A DNA stretch of 48,954 bases, taken from a virus. The stretch covers positions 1 through 48,954 of the IMG/VR virus record IMGVR_UViG_3300025137_000065, one strand, 5' to 3'. Under the pieces are notes generated by a model that did not search any database, was not told the origin of the DNA, and saw only the letters and a program-made list of their open reading frames with translations. The position numbers were made by a program, and so were the translations under genes. The stretch's first letter is position 1. The number at the start of each line of letters is the position of its first letter. Positions 1-8,432 of this stretch are shown here, one piece after another.

Positions 1-118
1 GCCAGATAGCCTCTGAAACTTTATAGTCTAATTCAAGGGCAGCTTTCCGCTCCTGCATAAAGTTATCAAAGTTTAGGTTGGCTCTCTCTTGGGAGAGTTC
101 AAATGCTGTGTCAGTCAT
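1..118 (-). CDS. Hypothetical protein, 3' part outside the window
   Basis: An open frame runs leftwards from an ATG at 118 and leaves the window still open after 39 codons, so only the N-terminus is visible. The peptide begins MTDTAFELSQERANLNFD and is rich in charged residues, probably helical. It lies in a short minus-strand run with the two small genes to its right, 39 bases from the next. No family is recognised. The start is chosen because it is the only ATG near the frame's left-to-right limit; no Shine-Dalgarno sequence precedes it. Confidence 0.55.
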   Translation of the reverse strand, partial: MTDTAFELSQERANLNFDNFMQERKAALELDYKVSEAIW

Positions 119-157
119 GGGAGTATTCTAGTATAGAGTTGGGGCTAGTGTAAAGAT

Positions 158-322
158 TTATTTTGATTTTTTAAAGACTACTTTGCCAGTCTCCATAGTA
201 GCAGCCCAGTCGATAGGGTTGGCCTTGCGCTCCTCTTCGCGCTTCATTGTGTCCTTGGCAAGTGACTCGCGAGCATCTAAAACTCTTTCGTGGTAAGTAC
301 GGCCTGTGTTGTTTGCTTTCAT
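158..322 (-). CDS. Small hypothetical protein, 54 residues
   Basis: Reading leftwards from the ATG at 322 gives a 54-residue basic and acidic peptide starting MKANNTGRTYHERVLDARES and ending in KVVFKKSK before TAA at 158. It is highly charged (KREEERK near residue 27) and looks helical. It shares strand and orientation with the neighbours on both sides, which supports its reality. No domain is recognised and function is unknown. Such short charged proteins are common in accessory regions of large phages. Confidence 0.5.
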   Translation of the reverse strand: MKANNTGRTYHERVLDARESLAKDTMKREEERKANPIDWAATMETGKVVFKKSK

Positions 323-380
323 GTGAGTAGTTTACTTTGTTTTCCTGAGTAGTGCAAGCTTTCTTTGCTATTATTTTGAT

Positions 381-608
381 TTATTTACTTATCCAACCGA
401 ACTTAAAAAAGTCAAAGTGGCCATTGTCATCGCCGTACTTCAGATATTCCTTGGCGATCTCTGAACCATACTTGTCTTCGATGTCTTTATAAACACTGCC
501 AGCAAAAACCTCGTCCATGATCTGGAAGAATAAACTCTTGTTCATGCCTCCACCATCTTCGTTGGCGTAGTTAAAAGATTGCGTCTCTTCTTGTTTCTTC
601 ATGGGCAT
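381..608 (-). CDS. Small hypothetical protein, about 75 residues
   Basis: The frame reads leftwards to TAA at 381. The protein has a hydrophilic N-terminus, then MNKSLFFQIMDEVFAGSVYK and a compact acidic/aromatic end (GHFDFFKFGW). I start it at the ATG at 608; another ATG at 602 is in frame, and a longer form from 629 is less likely. TGTATACT overlaps the bases just upstream of the start and resembles the GTGTA promoter-like motif found elsewhere in the window, which would give a very short leader. No family is recognised. Confidence 0.5.
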   Translation of the reverse strand: MPMKKQEETQSFNYANEDGGGMNKSLFFQIMDEVFAGSVYKDIEDKYGSEIAKEYLKYGDDNGHFDFFKFGWISK

Positions 609-829
609 AGTATACAATAAGCAGCTCACAATTAAAAGCTTTTTTTTGTACTATTTAAACTTTTTTGCATAGGGGAGGGGTTTTCTGAAAATTTTTGACT
701 TTTGTACTTGACACACAAAGCGCGGGGGGTGGTGAATACTATATAGAAAGTTATTTTTATAAATTAGGGGATGCGCCATATAATAAAATACAGCTACAAG
801 GTTAGAACCCGTGTAATAGATAAAAACCA
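609..829. other. Non-coding gap between divergent units
   Basis: About 220 bases separate the minus-strand gene ending its leader at 608 from phoH. The stretch is strongly AT-rich with a G-rich run at 722-729. A TTGACA at 708-713 has no -10 box at a usable distance. TATAAATT at 758-765 resembles a T4 late promoter by one mismatch. The most convincing signal is CGTGTAATA at 810-818, listed separately. A long minus-strand frame crosses this gap but has phage-atypical composition and lies antisense to phoH. Confidence 0.5.
810..815 (+). promoter_or_regulatory. GTGTA-type promoter-like motif before phoH
   Basis: CGTGTA followed by AT lies 14 bases before the phoH ATG. The same core, GTGTA plus A/T, precedes at least nine other plus-strand units in the window. 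No -35 box accompanies it. Role as a phage-specific promoter is inferred. Confidence 0.4.
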
Positions 830-1504
830 ATGGCAAAAGACAACAGCTTATTATTGGGTCATATTGAATTGACAAAGAAACAAAAAGATTTTTACGACAT
901 AATGACTGACGATAAAACACGGATAGTGTTTGTTGGAGGTCCAGCAGGAACAGCAAAGACATTTTTATCGGTTTATAGTGCATTAGATTTATATAATAAC
1001 GACAAAAACTTAAAAATATTATATTTGAGGAGTGTTGTTGAGAGTGCGGATAGGGGGATAGGTTTTCTGAAAGGAGACATTGATGATAAGTTTGGGCCAT
1101 ATATGGCACCCCTTTTAGATAAGATTGATGAGTTATTAAATAAGCCAGAGAAAGAGCAATTAAAAAATAAAAGGGTACTGGAAGCGGAACCGATAAACTT
1201 TTTGCGCGGATGTACTTGGAGAGATAAGGTGGTTATTGTTGATGAGGCTCAGAATATGAGTGTGAGAGAATTGACTACTGTGCTTACAAGGATAGGTCGT
1301 GGGAGTAAGTTGTTTATATGTGGAGATAGTTTGCAGAGTGACATTAGGAATAGTGGTTTTGATAGGCTTAAGTCTTTATTTGAGGACGAGACTAGTTCCA
1401 AAAAAGGGGTATGTAGTGTATCATTTGGGAAAGAAGATGTGATAAGAGATAAAATTATCAGTTATCTTGTAGAAAAAATTGAATTATTAACCCCGAAACA
1501 ATAA
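830..1504 (+). CDS. phoH: PhoH-like P-loop ATPase
   Basis: PhoH-family proteins are P-loop ATPases common in aquatic phages; their role in infection is unsettled, with proposals in RNA metabolism and the phosphate-starvation response. The 224-residue protein shows GGPAGTAKT (Walker A, residues 36-44), VVIVDEAQN (Walker B, 134-142) and a CGDSLQSD sensor-type motif near 164-171. The length fits the stand-alone phage form. The start at 830 follows a GTGTAATA motif; no Shine-Dalgarno sequence is seen. It heads a plus-strand run that continues, with small gaps and overlaps, into the terminase genes. Confidence 0.93.
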   Translation: MAKDNSLLLGHIELTKKQKDFYDIMTDDKTRIVFVGGPAGTAKTFLSVYSALDLYNNDKNLKILYLRSVVESADRGIGFLKGDIDDKFGPYMAPLLDKIDELLNKPEKEQLKNKRVLEAEPINFLRGCTWRDKVVIVDEAQNMSVRELTTVLTRIGRGSKLFICGDSLQSDIRNSGFDRLKSLFEDETSSKKGVCSVSFGKEDVIRDKIISYLVEKIELLTPKQ

Positions 1505-1513
1505 AATTTCTAT

Positions 1514-1882
1514 ATGAATAAAGTATTTTGTTCTTCCTGCGGCCACAAGAATGTGTACGAGGTGACTAAACCAAAGTTTTGTGCTGATTGTGGCGCTCCT
1601 ATTGGGTTATCCTCTGCCCTTCCTGAAAAAAAAGTGGAAGCCGACATTGAGTATGAGGTAGAACAACCTCGTAAGCTTGATCTTAGGAGATTAAAAAATG
1701 ATATTGTTGCCGAAGTTGGGGATAACCAAGGAACTACTCTAACTGATTTGTGGAAATCTGCTACTCCAGATTCCGCTAATCGTTTTGATCGTCCAGCGCC
1801 CAATCTACCTGATGGTGAAGCTATGATCAAACAGAGTCAGGCTGATTGTGCTTCCTCAAGAGTTCAAGATATTGATGGATAA
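1514..1882 (+). CDS. Zinc-ribbon protein, 122 residues
   Basis: The N-terminus has two CxxC pairs, CSSC at residues 6-9 and CADC at about 23-26, spaced as in a short zinc ribbon (CGHKN...CGAPIG). The rest is hydrophilic, with an acidic stretch, a LDLRRLKNDI helix and a proline-rich tail, and is probably disordered. It begins nine bases after phoH and its end overlaps the start of the sigma-like gene, so the three genes are probably co-transcribed. Zinc ribbons of this type often mediate nucleic-acid or protein binding, for example to RNA polymerase. The specific function is not known. Confidence 0.75.
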   Translation: MNKVFCSSCGHKNVYEVTKPKFCADCGAPIGLSSALPEKKVEADIEYEVEQPRKLDLRRLKNDIVAEVGDNQGTTLTDLWKSATPDSANRFDRPAPNLPDGEAMIKQSQADCASSRVQDIDG

Positions 1883-2549
1883 AAGGTACGAAGACCTTGT
1901 CCCAGAGATAGAAGCACTTTTAAATAGATATAGAGCGAAGTGGCAACTTAACTCTCTTGCGTGGTTAGATTATGACGATGTGTCTCAAATAATTCGCGTT
2001 CATTTATTTAATAAATGGCACCTATGGGATCAGAAAAGAGCATTTAAGCCTTGGGCTTCTATGGTGATGGGAAATCAGATTAAAAACCTGATAAGGAATC
2101 ATTATGGTAATTTTGCTAAACCTTGTCTAAGGTGTGACCATTACATGGGGGGTGAAGAATGTGCTATGACTAAAAGTGGCAATCAAGATGATTCATGTTC
2201 ATTATTTTCTAAATGGAAAAATAAAAAACAATCTGCTTATCATTTAAAGATGGCGGTATCTTTGGATTCTTTAATTGCGGTTAAAGATGAGGTTTTTGAT
2301 GAAGAGTTTGATTATGATACCAAATCTTCTAAGATTCACGGTTTAATAATGAAACAATTGGGGGATAAGCATAAGGAGATATATAGGTTGTTATACATAG
2401 AGCATTGGGATGAAGAAAAGGTGGCTCAGAAGTTTGGGTTTAAAAAAGACACTAGTAAGAGAAAAACCCCTAGATATAAACAAATAAATAACTTGAAAAA
2501 GAAATTTTACAACATAGCATTGAAGGTAATAAAAGAGGAGGATCTATGA
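1875..2549 (+). CDS. Sigma-70-like factor with a four-cysteine insert
   Basis: The 224-residue protein has the arrangement of a divergent sigma factor. Residues 30-78 resemble region 2: an acidic DYDDVSQII helix, then a W-rich helix and a MGNQIKNLIRNHYG helix. A cysteine cluster follows (C84, C87, C96, C108), probably a zinc-binding insert. Residues 160-220 resemble region 4: HKEIYRLLYIEHWDEEKVAQKFG and a basic C-terminus like a helix-turn-helix. I prefer the ATG at 1875 to an in-frame GTG at 1848, because the latter would overlap the upstream gene by 35 bases. Its likely role is to direct host RNA polymerase to phage promoters. Assignment rests on pattern, not on an alignment. Confidence 0.55.
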   Translation: MDKRYEDLVPEIEALLNRYRAKWQLNSLAWLDYDDVSQIIRVHLFNKWHLWDQKRAFKPWASMVMGNQIKNLIRNHYGNFAKPCLRCDHYMGGEECAMTKSGNQDDSCSLFSKWKNKKQSAYHLKMAVSLDSLIAVKDEVFDEEFDYDTKSSKIHGLIMKQLGDKHKEIYRLLYIEHWDEEKVAQKFGFKKDTSKRKTPRYKQINNLKKKFYNIALKVIKEEDL

Positions 2550-3604
2550 TATACGACTTAACAGAAGAGCAGAAAGAACAGATTTTAAAACTATTTAAAA
2601 AGAACCCTGACTTAATGTTTATAACCCGGAAGATATTTAATGATGAGAATATTGACGGTAGATCTAAACAAGGCAGAGCGGTTAGGAAGTTTCTAGCTCA
2701 ACAAGATAAAAAAGCAAATACTACATTGTCCCCGAAGGTAGAGCAAATTTATTTAAATAAAGAACAAAAAGAGTTCTTAATGACTGATAATGTTGAAGCG
2801 GGGATGAATGCTTTAGAAATAGCCAGACTTACCTTCAAAGATAGGGGTATACAGTCGTTGAGCATGAAACATCGAGTTATTGTTGATTTCCTAAAAACTT
2901 ATCGTCCTGAAATAGTTGATGACAATGAAATAGTGACAAAAGAAAAATGGGTAGCTCCAAAATCACTAAGCAGAGCTATCACTAAAGTAAATAATTTTTG
3001 CTCGGCACAATTAGAAGAATTATCCCTTCAAACAAAGCAAAAGAAATTAATAGAGCAATTAATCATATATTTACGTAGCCCAAGGTTCAACCACTTCATA
3101 AATCAATATACAACTCTAGCTGACCGCAACTTATTCGAAAGTGAGTTTGTTAGGGCTGTTTGGGATAAGCCTGACCTAACTAATGACGAATTGAACTTGT
3201 ATGTGACCGTGTGTACCAACTACGTGCGCCAAAAACACATCCAGCAGCGCATTGACAAGCTTAATGCACTACTGGACGACCAAGACAACGAAAGAGACAT
3301 CACAATGCGTCTGACGGAGATTATCAAGGCTACTAGCGATGAGCTTAACCAGTGCGAAAAACGGATTGAATCCTTGACGAAGGATCTTAATGGATCTAGG
3401 ACTGCTCGACTTAAAGCTAAGGGAGAAGAAAACGGATCTATCTTTGCTTTGGTTGAAGCGTTCCAAGAACGAGAAGAAAGAGACCGTATGATCATGATGG
3501 CTGAACTCCAAAATAAATTAATTGAAGAAGAAGCTGACAGGTTGGAGAGTATGGACGATTATAAAGCAAGGATATTGGGGATATCCAAAAAAGAATTGTT
3601 ATGA
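2546..3604 (+). CDS. Helical protein, possible small terminase subunit
   Basis: The 352-residue product has two helix-turn-helix-like segments (about residues 5-50 and 85-118, the latter with NALEIARLTFKDRG) and long charged helices likely to form coiled coils from about 225 to 340. A small terminase needs a DNA-binding N-terminus and an oligomerising helical body, and the gene lies two genes before the large terminase, so that role is plausible. It overlaps the sigma-like gene by four bases (ATGA) and is preceded by GAGGAGG, one of the few strong Shine-Dalgarno sequences here, although that stretch also encodes the upstream C-terminus. Base composition turns more GC-rich from about 3190 to 3480. 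Alternative: an unrelated DNA-binding protein. Confidence 0.4.
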   Translation: MIYDLTEEQKEQILKLFKKNPDLMFITRKIFNDENIDGRSKQGRAVRKFLAQQDKKANTTLSPKVEQIYLNKEQKEFLMTDNVEAGMNALEIARLTFKDRGIQSLSMKHRVIVDFLKTYRPEIVDDNEIVTKEKWVAPKSLSRAITKVNNFCSAQLEELSLQTKQKKLIEQLIIYLRSPRFNHFINQYTTLADRNLFESEFVRAVWDKPDLTNDELNLYVTVCTNYVRQKHIQQRIDKLNALLDDQDNERDITMRLTEIIKATSDELNQCEKRIESLTKDLNGSRTARLKAKGEENGSIFALVEAFQEREERDRMIMMAELQNKLIEEEADRLESMDDYKARILGISKKELL

Positions 3605-4551
3605 ATAACTTTGTTTGTAAAGAATGTGGTAAGGCTTACGATAGCCGAAGAGGGTTCCACGCTCACCTAAAAGCACACAGCGTTTCCATAGGGGAGTACT
3701 ATGTGGAACATTACGCCAAAAGAGATTTATTTACGAACGAGCTACTAAAATTTAAAAACTACGACCAGTATTTTATGGAGGATTTTAATCAACCAGAGAA
3801 TTACATGTCTTGGTTAAAAACAACCTCACCAATAAAAGCTAAAAATCACCTTATAGAGTATACAAAAAGAAAATTTGGGAATAAAGATGTTAAGTTTACC
3901 CCTCCTGATCTTTACTATATGTTAGCTAAACTACCGAATATAGATTACTATAGAAAAATGTGGAGTTCTTACTCTGACTTTTCAAAAGATTTAGGCATAG
4001 AGTCTTGGTTCTCTAAAAACCTACCAAAAGACTTCTGGGAGAAGAACCACAATGACCTTCCTATTTTTGTAGATACAAGGGAGCAAAAACCACTAAAATT
4101 TGAAAACGGCGTAAGCAACAAGTTAGACTTCGGTGATTATACAGCCGCAGGTAAATATTACTCAAAAACATTCGTAGATAGAAAAGCACAAGATGACTTC
4201 AGGCAAACATTCGGGAAAGATATTAAAAGATTTAGGCGGGAAATGGATCGTTGTGTCCAGTTTAATTCTTACATGTTCATTGTTGTCGAGTCTTCTATTG
4301 AAAAAATCGAAGAAGACAACAAAATATCGAAGTTTAAATCGAACCTAGGTTATTTGTGGCACAATGTGCGAGATCTAATGCTCGATTACCCAGAGAATGT
4401 ACAATTCATTTTTGCATACTCAAGGGCGGGAGCTAAAAAGATAATCCCCAAAATATTATATCACGGCCAAGGCTTATGGCATGTTGATGTACAATATCAT
4501 TTAGAGAAAAAAGTTCATGGCATGGCAGAAAGGAAAACAGCGGTATCGTAA
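3601..4551 (+). CDS. C2H2 zinc finger fused to ERCC4-type nuclease
   Basis: Residues 4-30 form a C2H2 finger (CKECGKAYDSRRGFHAHLKAH). The middle, about 30-150, is not recognised. From about 155 the protein has the ERCC4/XPF nuclease pattern: VDTREQKPL, then LDFGDYT, then FVDRKAQDDF, matching the family signature GDxnERKx3D with D in place of E. ERCC4 nucleases cut branched or flap DNA in a metal-dependent way. The gene overlaps its upstream neighbour by four bases and the large terminase by 35, suggesting tight coupling with packaging. It may resolve branched replicative DNA before packaging, as T4 gp49 does with an unrelated fold; this is inference. Confidence 0.72.
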   Translation: MNNFVCKECGKAYDSRRGFHAHLKAHSVSIGEYYVEHYAKRDLFTNELLKFKNYDQYFMEDFNQPENYMSWLKTTSPIKAKNHLIEYTKRKFGNKDVKFTPPDLYYMLAKLPNIDYYRKMWSSYSDFSKDLGIESWFSKNLPKDFWEKNHNDLPIFVDTREQKPLKFENGVSNKLDFGDYTAAGKYYSKTFVDRKAQDDFRQTFGKDIKRFRREMDRCVQFNSYMFIVVESSIEKIEEDNKISKFKSNLGYLWHNVRDLMLDYPENVQFIFAYSRAGAKKIIPKILYHGQGLWHVDVQYHLEKKVHGMAERKTAVS

Positions 4552-6412
4552 TGATTACTCCGCTACGGAATTTAATTCTTATTTAAAAACACTCGACGGC
4601 GACTTGCCTGACGAGGAAGCAAAGTATTTATTATATAAGTTCTTAAGGGCTAATATTGCATTTACCTCTGAGTTATTTTTAGGGGTAAAATTATTTCCAT
4701 TTCAGGCTATGGCTATTAAGGGGATGATGGTATCGGACTATTCTATGTTCGTATTCTCCCGTGGTATGTCTAAAACATTTTCTACAGCTATTTATGTGCT
4801 ACTTGAGTGTCTTTTAAACCCTACCGCAAATATAGGTGTTATTGCAGGTAGCTTTAGGCAATCAAAACAAATATTCCAAAAGATGGAGGATATACTCAGC
4901 AAGCCCGAAGCAAAGTTAGTAAAAGAGTGCGGAGTTAAAATCACGAAAGGAACTGACCAATGGACCCTCAAAATTGGTAATAGCCGTGCGATAGCCCTTC
5001 CGTTAGCTAATGGAGAACGACTGCGTGGATTTCGATTTAATAGGATAGTGCTAGATGAGTTCTTAACAATACCAGAAAAGATATTCAATGAAGTTATTAT
5101 TCCATTCCTTGGCGTAGTGGAAAATCCAATTGAAAGAGAGGAACTGCATAAACTAGAATCCCGCCTAATCGACAAGGGCGAGCTGAAAGAAAATGAAAGG
5201 TATGTATGGCCTAATAACAAACTTATAATACTTTCATCTCCATCCTTCAAATTTGAATACATGTTCAAACTCTACAAGAAGTATGAGGGGCTTATTCTTG
5301 GAGAATTTGATTTAAATAAAGATGATGATGAAGAGCAAGCTGCTGATGATGCTTATAGATTAATTATGCAATTAAGTTATGATTGTGCTCCTACTAGGCT
5401 GTATGATCAAAACCTGCTTAAACAAGCTAAAGCTACGATGTCTGAGATGCAGTTCAAACGAGAGTTCGGTGCTCAATTTGTAGATGAGAGTGATGGTTAC
5501 TTTAGATTATCTAAAATGGCGGCTTGCACTATTGCTGATGGAGAATTTCCTGCTGTTGAAGTTGTAGGTAACCCAAGTGATGAATACTTACTTGCTTTTG
5601 ACCCTAACTGGGCTGGCAATACAAGTGCTGACCACTTCGCTATGCACGTATTTAAGGTTCTGAAGGACGAACAGAAGATTTGCCTTGTTCATAGCTACGC
5701 TTTGGCTGGAGTGTCCTTAAAAGACCACATGAGGTATTTTCTCTACCTTATAAAATCTTTTAATATTGTCGGTATATGCGGTGACTACATGGGAGGAGTC
5801 CAATTTATTAATTCTTGCAATGAAAGCCAATTGTTTAAAAGAGCAAAAGTTGATATAGGAATTATAGAAGTGGATTTAGAAAAACCCGATCAATGGCACA
5901 ATGATATACTTAGTTTTAAGGGTCAATATAATCAGAAAGAAAGGAGGTATTGTATCTTAAGGAAACCTACAGTTAACTGGATCAGAAGTGGCAATGAGAT
6001 GTTACAAGCAGCTATAGACCATAAAAGAATACTATTTGCTTCCAGAGCGGTAGACGATCACTTTGATCAACAAAGGAAAAAGAACTTACCTATTGATGAG
6101 ATAAAGTGGGATAATAAAATTACAGCTACTTCCAAAGGAGCAAAAATGATTGACTTCCTTGATCAACAAAAAAGTAACATTGAACTTACAAAGTCAGAAT
6201 GTGCTAACATTGAGGTCACCACAAACCCCCAAGGTTCACAATCGTTTAACTTGCCTCAAAACATTAGAAGACAAAAAGGGCCGAATAAAGCTCGTAAAGA
6301 CTCTTATTCTGCTTTAATTTTGGGGAATTGGTTTGCCAAAGTATATTTTGATTCTTTACATGTTGAGCCTAAGAAAAAACCTACTGCTTCATTTATACCG
6401 TTTACTATTTGA
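4517..6412 (+). CDS. terL: Terminase large subunit
   Basis: This is the ATP-driven motor and nuclease that packages DNA through the portal. The 631-residue protein has an ATPase domain with SRGMSKTF (Walker A-like, residues 81-88), RIVLDEF (Walker B, 176-182) and LIILSSPS (coupling motif, about 236-243). The RNase H-like nuclease domain shows FDPNWAG (D362), GDYMGG (D423) and a late acidic residue in RKDSYSALILGNWF near residue 597. The start lies within the ERCC4 gene, 35 bases before its stop. A perfect 11-bp inverted repeat follows the stop codon. Confidence 0.93.
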   Translation: MAWQKGKQRYRNDYSATEFNSYLKTLDGDLPDEEAKYLLYKFLRANIAFTSELFLGVKLFPFQAMAIKGMMVSDYSMFVFSRGMSKTFSTAIYVLLECLLNPTANIGVIAGSFRQSKQIFQKMEDILSKPEAKLVKECGVKITKGTDQWTLKIGNSRAIALPLANGERLRGFRFNRIVLDEFLTIPEKIFNEVIIPFLGVVENPIEREELHKLESRLIDKGELKENERYVWPNNKLIILSSPSFKFEYMFKLYKKYEGLILGEFDLNKDDDEEQAADDAYRLIMQLSYDCAPTRLYDQNLLKQAKATMSEMQFKREFGAQFVDESDGYFRLSKMAACTIADGEFPAVEVVGNPSDEYLLAFDPNWAGNTSADHFAMHVFKVLKDEQKICLVHSYALAGVSLKDHMRYFLYLIKSFNIVGICGDYMGGVQFINSCNESQLFKRAKVDIGIIEVDLEKPDQWHNDILSFKGQYNQKERRYCILRKPTVNWIRSGNEMLQAAIDHKRILFASRAVDDHFDQQRKKNLPIDEIKWDNKITATSKGAKMIDFLDQQKSNIELTKSECANIEVTTNPQGSQSFNLPQNIRRQKGPNKARKDSYSALILGNWFAKVYFDSLHVEPKKKPTASFIPFTI

Positions 6413-6440
6413 AAAGTTATAAAGTAACTTTTATAACTTT
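6413..6440 (+). terminator. Hairpin after terL, possible terminator
   Basis: AAAGTTATAAA (6413-6423) and its exact reverse complement (6430-6440) flank a six-base loop. The stem is AT-rich and the run of T after it is only three bases, so termination would be weak. It abuts the GTGTA motif at 6441, so it could also shape that promoter. Confidence 0.4.
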
Positions 6441-6446
6441 AGTGTA
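6441..6446 (+). promoter_or_regulatory. GTGTA-type motif before the portal gene
   Basis: AGTGTA followed by AC starts directly after the inverted repeat and lies 12 bases before the portal ATG. It matches the recurring intergenic motif. Confidence 0.45.
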
Positions 6447-6458
6447 ACAATTGTTAGC

Positions 6459-8423
6459 ATGGCCAAGAAGCGTAAGTATACAAAGAGATCAGAATATTGG
6501 AGTAAGTTTAAAGATAGCACTCCTAATCACAATTTAGAAGATATAACTAACCAATCTTTGGCGGAAGAATTTTCTCCTGAGCTGGTTGGGGAATCGTTGT
6601 ATGAGACTACAGCTTCTCGTCTTGCAGACCCCTCAAAGCGCTCTAGCTCAAGAACTAATAGTATTACCCAGAGTTATACTAAAAATAGATTTAAAAATAT
6701 TGAGGATGGCTTATTGCCATTTGATTACTCTCGTGACTCAGTAAATTCTCGTGATGCTATCCAACTATGCCAGAAAGCTTACTTCAATGTGCCTTCATTC
6801 CGTAGTACGATAGATCTATTATCAGATTTTGCTGATTCTGATTTATATTTGGATGGAGGTTCTGAGAAATCTCGTAACTTCATTAATGCTTGGTTCAAAA
6901 GAATCAAGATGCATGATTTAAAATCTCAATACTTCCGTGAATACTATCGATCTGGCAATGTGTTTATGTACCGCATGGATGGTAGAATTAAAACCAGTGA
7001 TACGGGTAAGGTTTTAGAGACTTATGGTGCAACTAAAAATGTACCTATACCAATTAAGTACTTAATAATGAACCCTACAGATATTGCTACCAAAGGCTCT
7101 ATCTCTTTTAATGACTTCCAGTATTTTAAAGTACTTACGCCATATGAAATCTCTAGGCTTAAAGAACCTAAAACAGAACATGAGATTGAGATGTATAACT
7201 CTTTACCAGAAGATGTTCAAGTAAGAATTCAAAACAACACGGCCACAACCACTGAACGTTTATACATTAAATTAGCTTCTGAACTACTACATGTAGTATT
7301 TGCTAAAAAACAAGACTATGAACCTCTTTCAGTCCCTTATGGTTTCTCTGTCTTAGACGATATCAATAAAAAATTAGAACTTAAAAAAATTGATCAAGCA
7401 ATATCTCGTTCTATTGAAAATGTCGTTCTCTTGGTCACTATGGGTGCTGAACCAGATAAAGGAGGAGTTAATCATAAAGCTCTGGCTGCTATGCAGAACA
7501 TCTTTAAAAACCAAAGTGTCGGTCGAGTACTCGTATCTGATTATACAACAAAAGCTGATTTTGTTATACCCGATCTCCGTAAGGTCATTGGACCCGAAAA
7601 GTATGAGATACTTAATCGTGATATTCAGGAAGGTCTCCAGAATGTTCTAATTGGAGACAATAAGTATGCTGACGGTCAGCTTAAGATGAAGGTATTTATT
7701 CAAAGACTTGAAGAGTCCCGTCAGCAGTTCTTAAAAGATTTCCTCCAGCCAGAAATTCGTCGTATTTGTAAGGCTGCAGGTATGCGTTCTTGGCCCGAAG
7801 CGAAGTTTGTCAAGACAGACACTTTAGATAATTCAGACATGACAAAGCTTGCTACTCGCATGATGGAACTAGGAGTGCTAACCCCTCAACAGGGCATGGA
7901 AGTTATTCATACTGGAGAATTCCCTAAATCCGAAGATATGGGCAAGGCTCAAGAAGAATTTAAAGAGCACAGGGAAGAAGGGCATTACTTACCTTTAGTT
8001 AACAGTATAAACCTATATCAAGAGGATCAGGACGGGGGTGAGCCAGTTAAACCGGAAGCGGCCCCTATCGCCCCATCTGGAGGTCGCCCTATAGGAGTAT
8101 CAAACTCTAATTTTTCTAAAAAGAATATCATTGAGGCCACTAAAATGGTCAGTGAGTTTGAACTGAAAGCTTATGCAGACTTCGCAATAAAGTATGGGTT
8201 GGATGAATTAGATGATCAAAGAAGAGATTTAGTATCTCAAGCTTGTGAATCAATCGTTGTTTCTAAAGTAAAAGAAGAGTGGGATGATACTTTGGCTGGT
8301 ATCGTCGAAAATATAGAAAACTTATCTGAGTTGAATGTAGATAAAGATGTTCTCGATTTAGGGTGCAAACATCAACTTGATGATATGTCTGCTGCGATTT
8401 TATATCACTCTACTAAAATTTAA
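6459..8423 (+). CDS. Portal protein
   Basis: The 654-residue protein lies between the large terminase and the protease, the usual portal place, and has the length of large myovirus or siphovirus portals. Supporting features are a basic, disordered N-terminus (MAKKRKYTKRSEYW), a mixed alpha/beta core with repeated aromatic segments such as EYYRSGNVFMYRMDG near residue 165, and a long helical part ending in a charged, proline-containing linker near residue 530. The final 110 residues form an acidic helical domain. The portal forms the dodecameric ring at the packaging vertex and docks terminase, then neck. No Shine-Dalgarno sequence is present. Confidence 0.8.
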   Translation: MAKKRKYTKRSEYWSKFKDSTPNHNLEDITNQSLAEEFSPELVGESLYETTASRLADPSKRSSSRTNSITQSYTKNRFKNIEDGLLPFDYSRDSVNSRDAIQLCQKAYFNVPSFRSTIDLLSDFADSDLYLDGGSEKSRNFINAWFKRIKMHDLKSQYFREYYRSGNVFMYRMDGRIKTSDTGKVLETYGATKNVPIPIKYLIMNPTDIATKGSISFNDFQYFKVLTPYEISRLKEPKTEHEIEMYNSLPEDVQVRIQNNTATTTERLYIKLASELLHVVFAKKQDYEPLSVPYGFSVLDDINKKLELKKIDQAISRSIENVVLLVTMGAEPDKGGVNHKALAAMQNIFKNQSVGRVLVSDYTTKADFVIPDLRKVIGPEKYEILNRDIQEGLQNVLIGDNKYADGQLKMKVFIQRLEESRQQFLKDFLQPEIRRICKAAGMRSWPEAKFVKTDTLDNSDMTKLATRMMELGVLTPQQGMEVIHTGEFPKSEDMGKAQEEFKEHREEGHYLPLVNSINLYQEDQDGGEPVKPEAAPIAPSGGRPIGVSNSNFSKKNIIEATKMVSEFELKAYADFAIKYGLDELDDQRRDLVSQACESIVVSKVKEEWDDTLAGIVENIENLSELNVDKDVLDLGCKHQLDDMSAAILYHSTKI

Positions 8424-8428
8424 GTGTA
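8423..8428 (+). promoter_or_regulatory. GTGTA-type motif before the protease gene
   Basis: AGTGTA lies four bases before the ATG at 8433 and overlaps the end of the portal stop codon. Its GTG could be mistaken for a start codon. It matches the recurring motif. Confidence 0.4.
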
Positions 8429-8432
8429 TAGA

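Noticed and set aside
708-742. TTGACA plus TACTAT as a sigma-70 promoter for phoH
   Set aside because: The spacing is 23 bases, too long for a working promoter.
651-1109. A 152-codon minus-strand frame over the gap and the start of phoH
   Set aside because: It is antisense to a clear PhoH gene, has no domain and has an implausible composition rich in F, Y, H and S.
1848-1874. GTG start for the first sigma-like gene
   Set aside because: It would overlap the zinc-ribbon gene by 35 bases; an ATG lies nine codons later with an eight-base overlap.
3220-3511. Two minus-strand frames opposite the possible small terminase
   Set aside because: They mirror a more GC-rich stretch of a long sense gene and have no domain.
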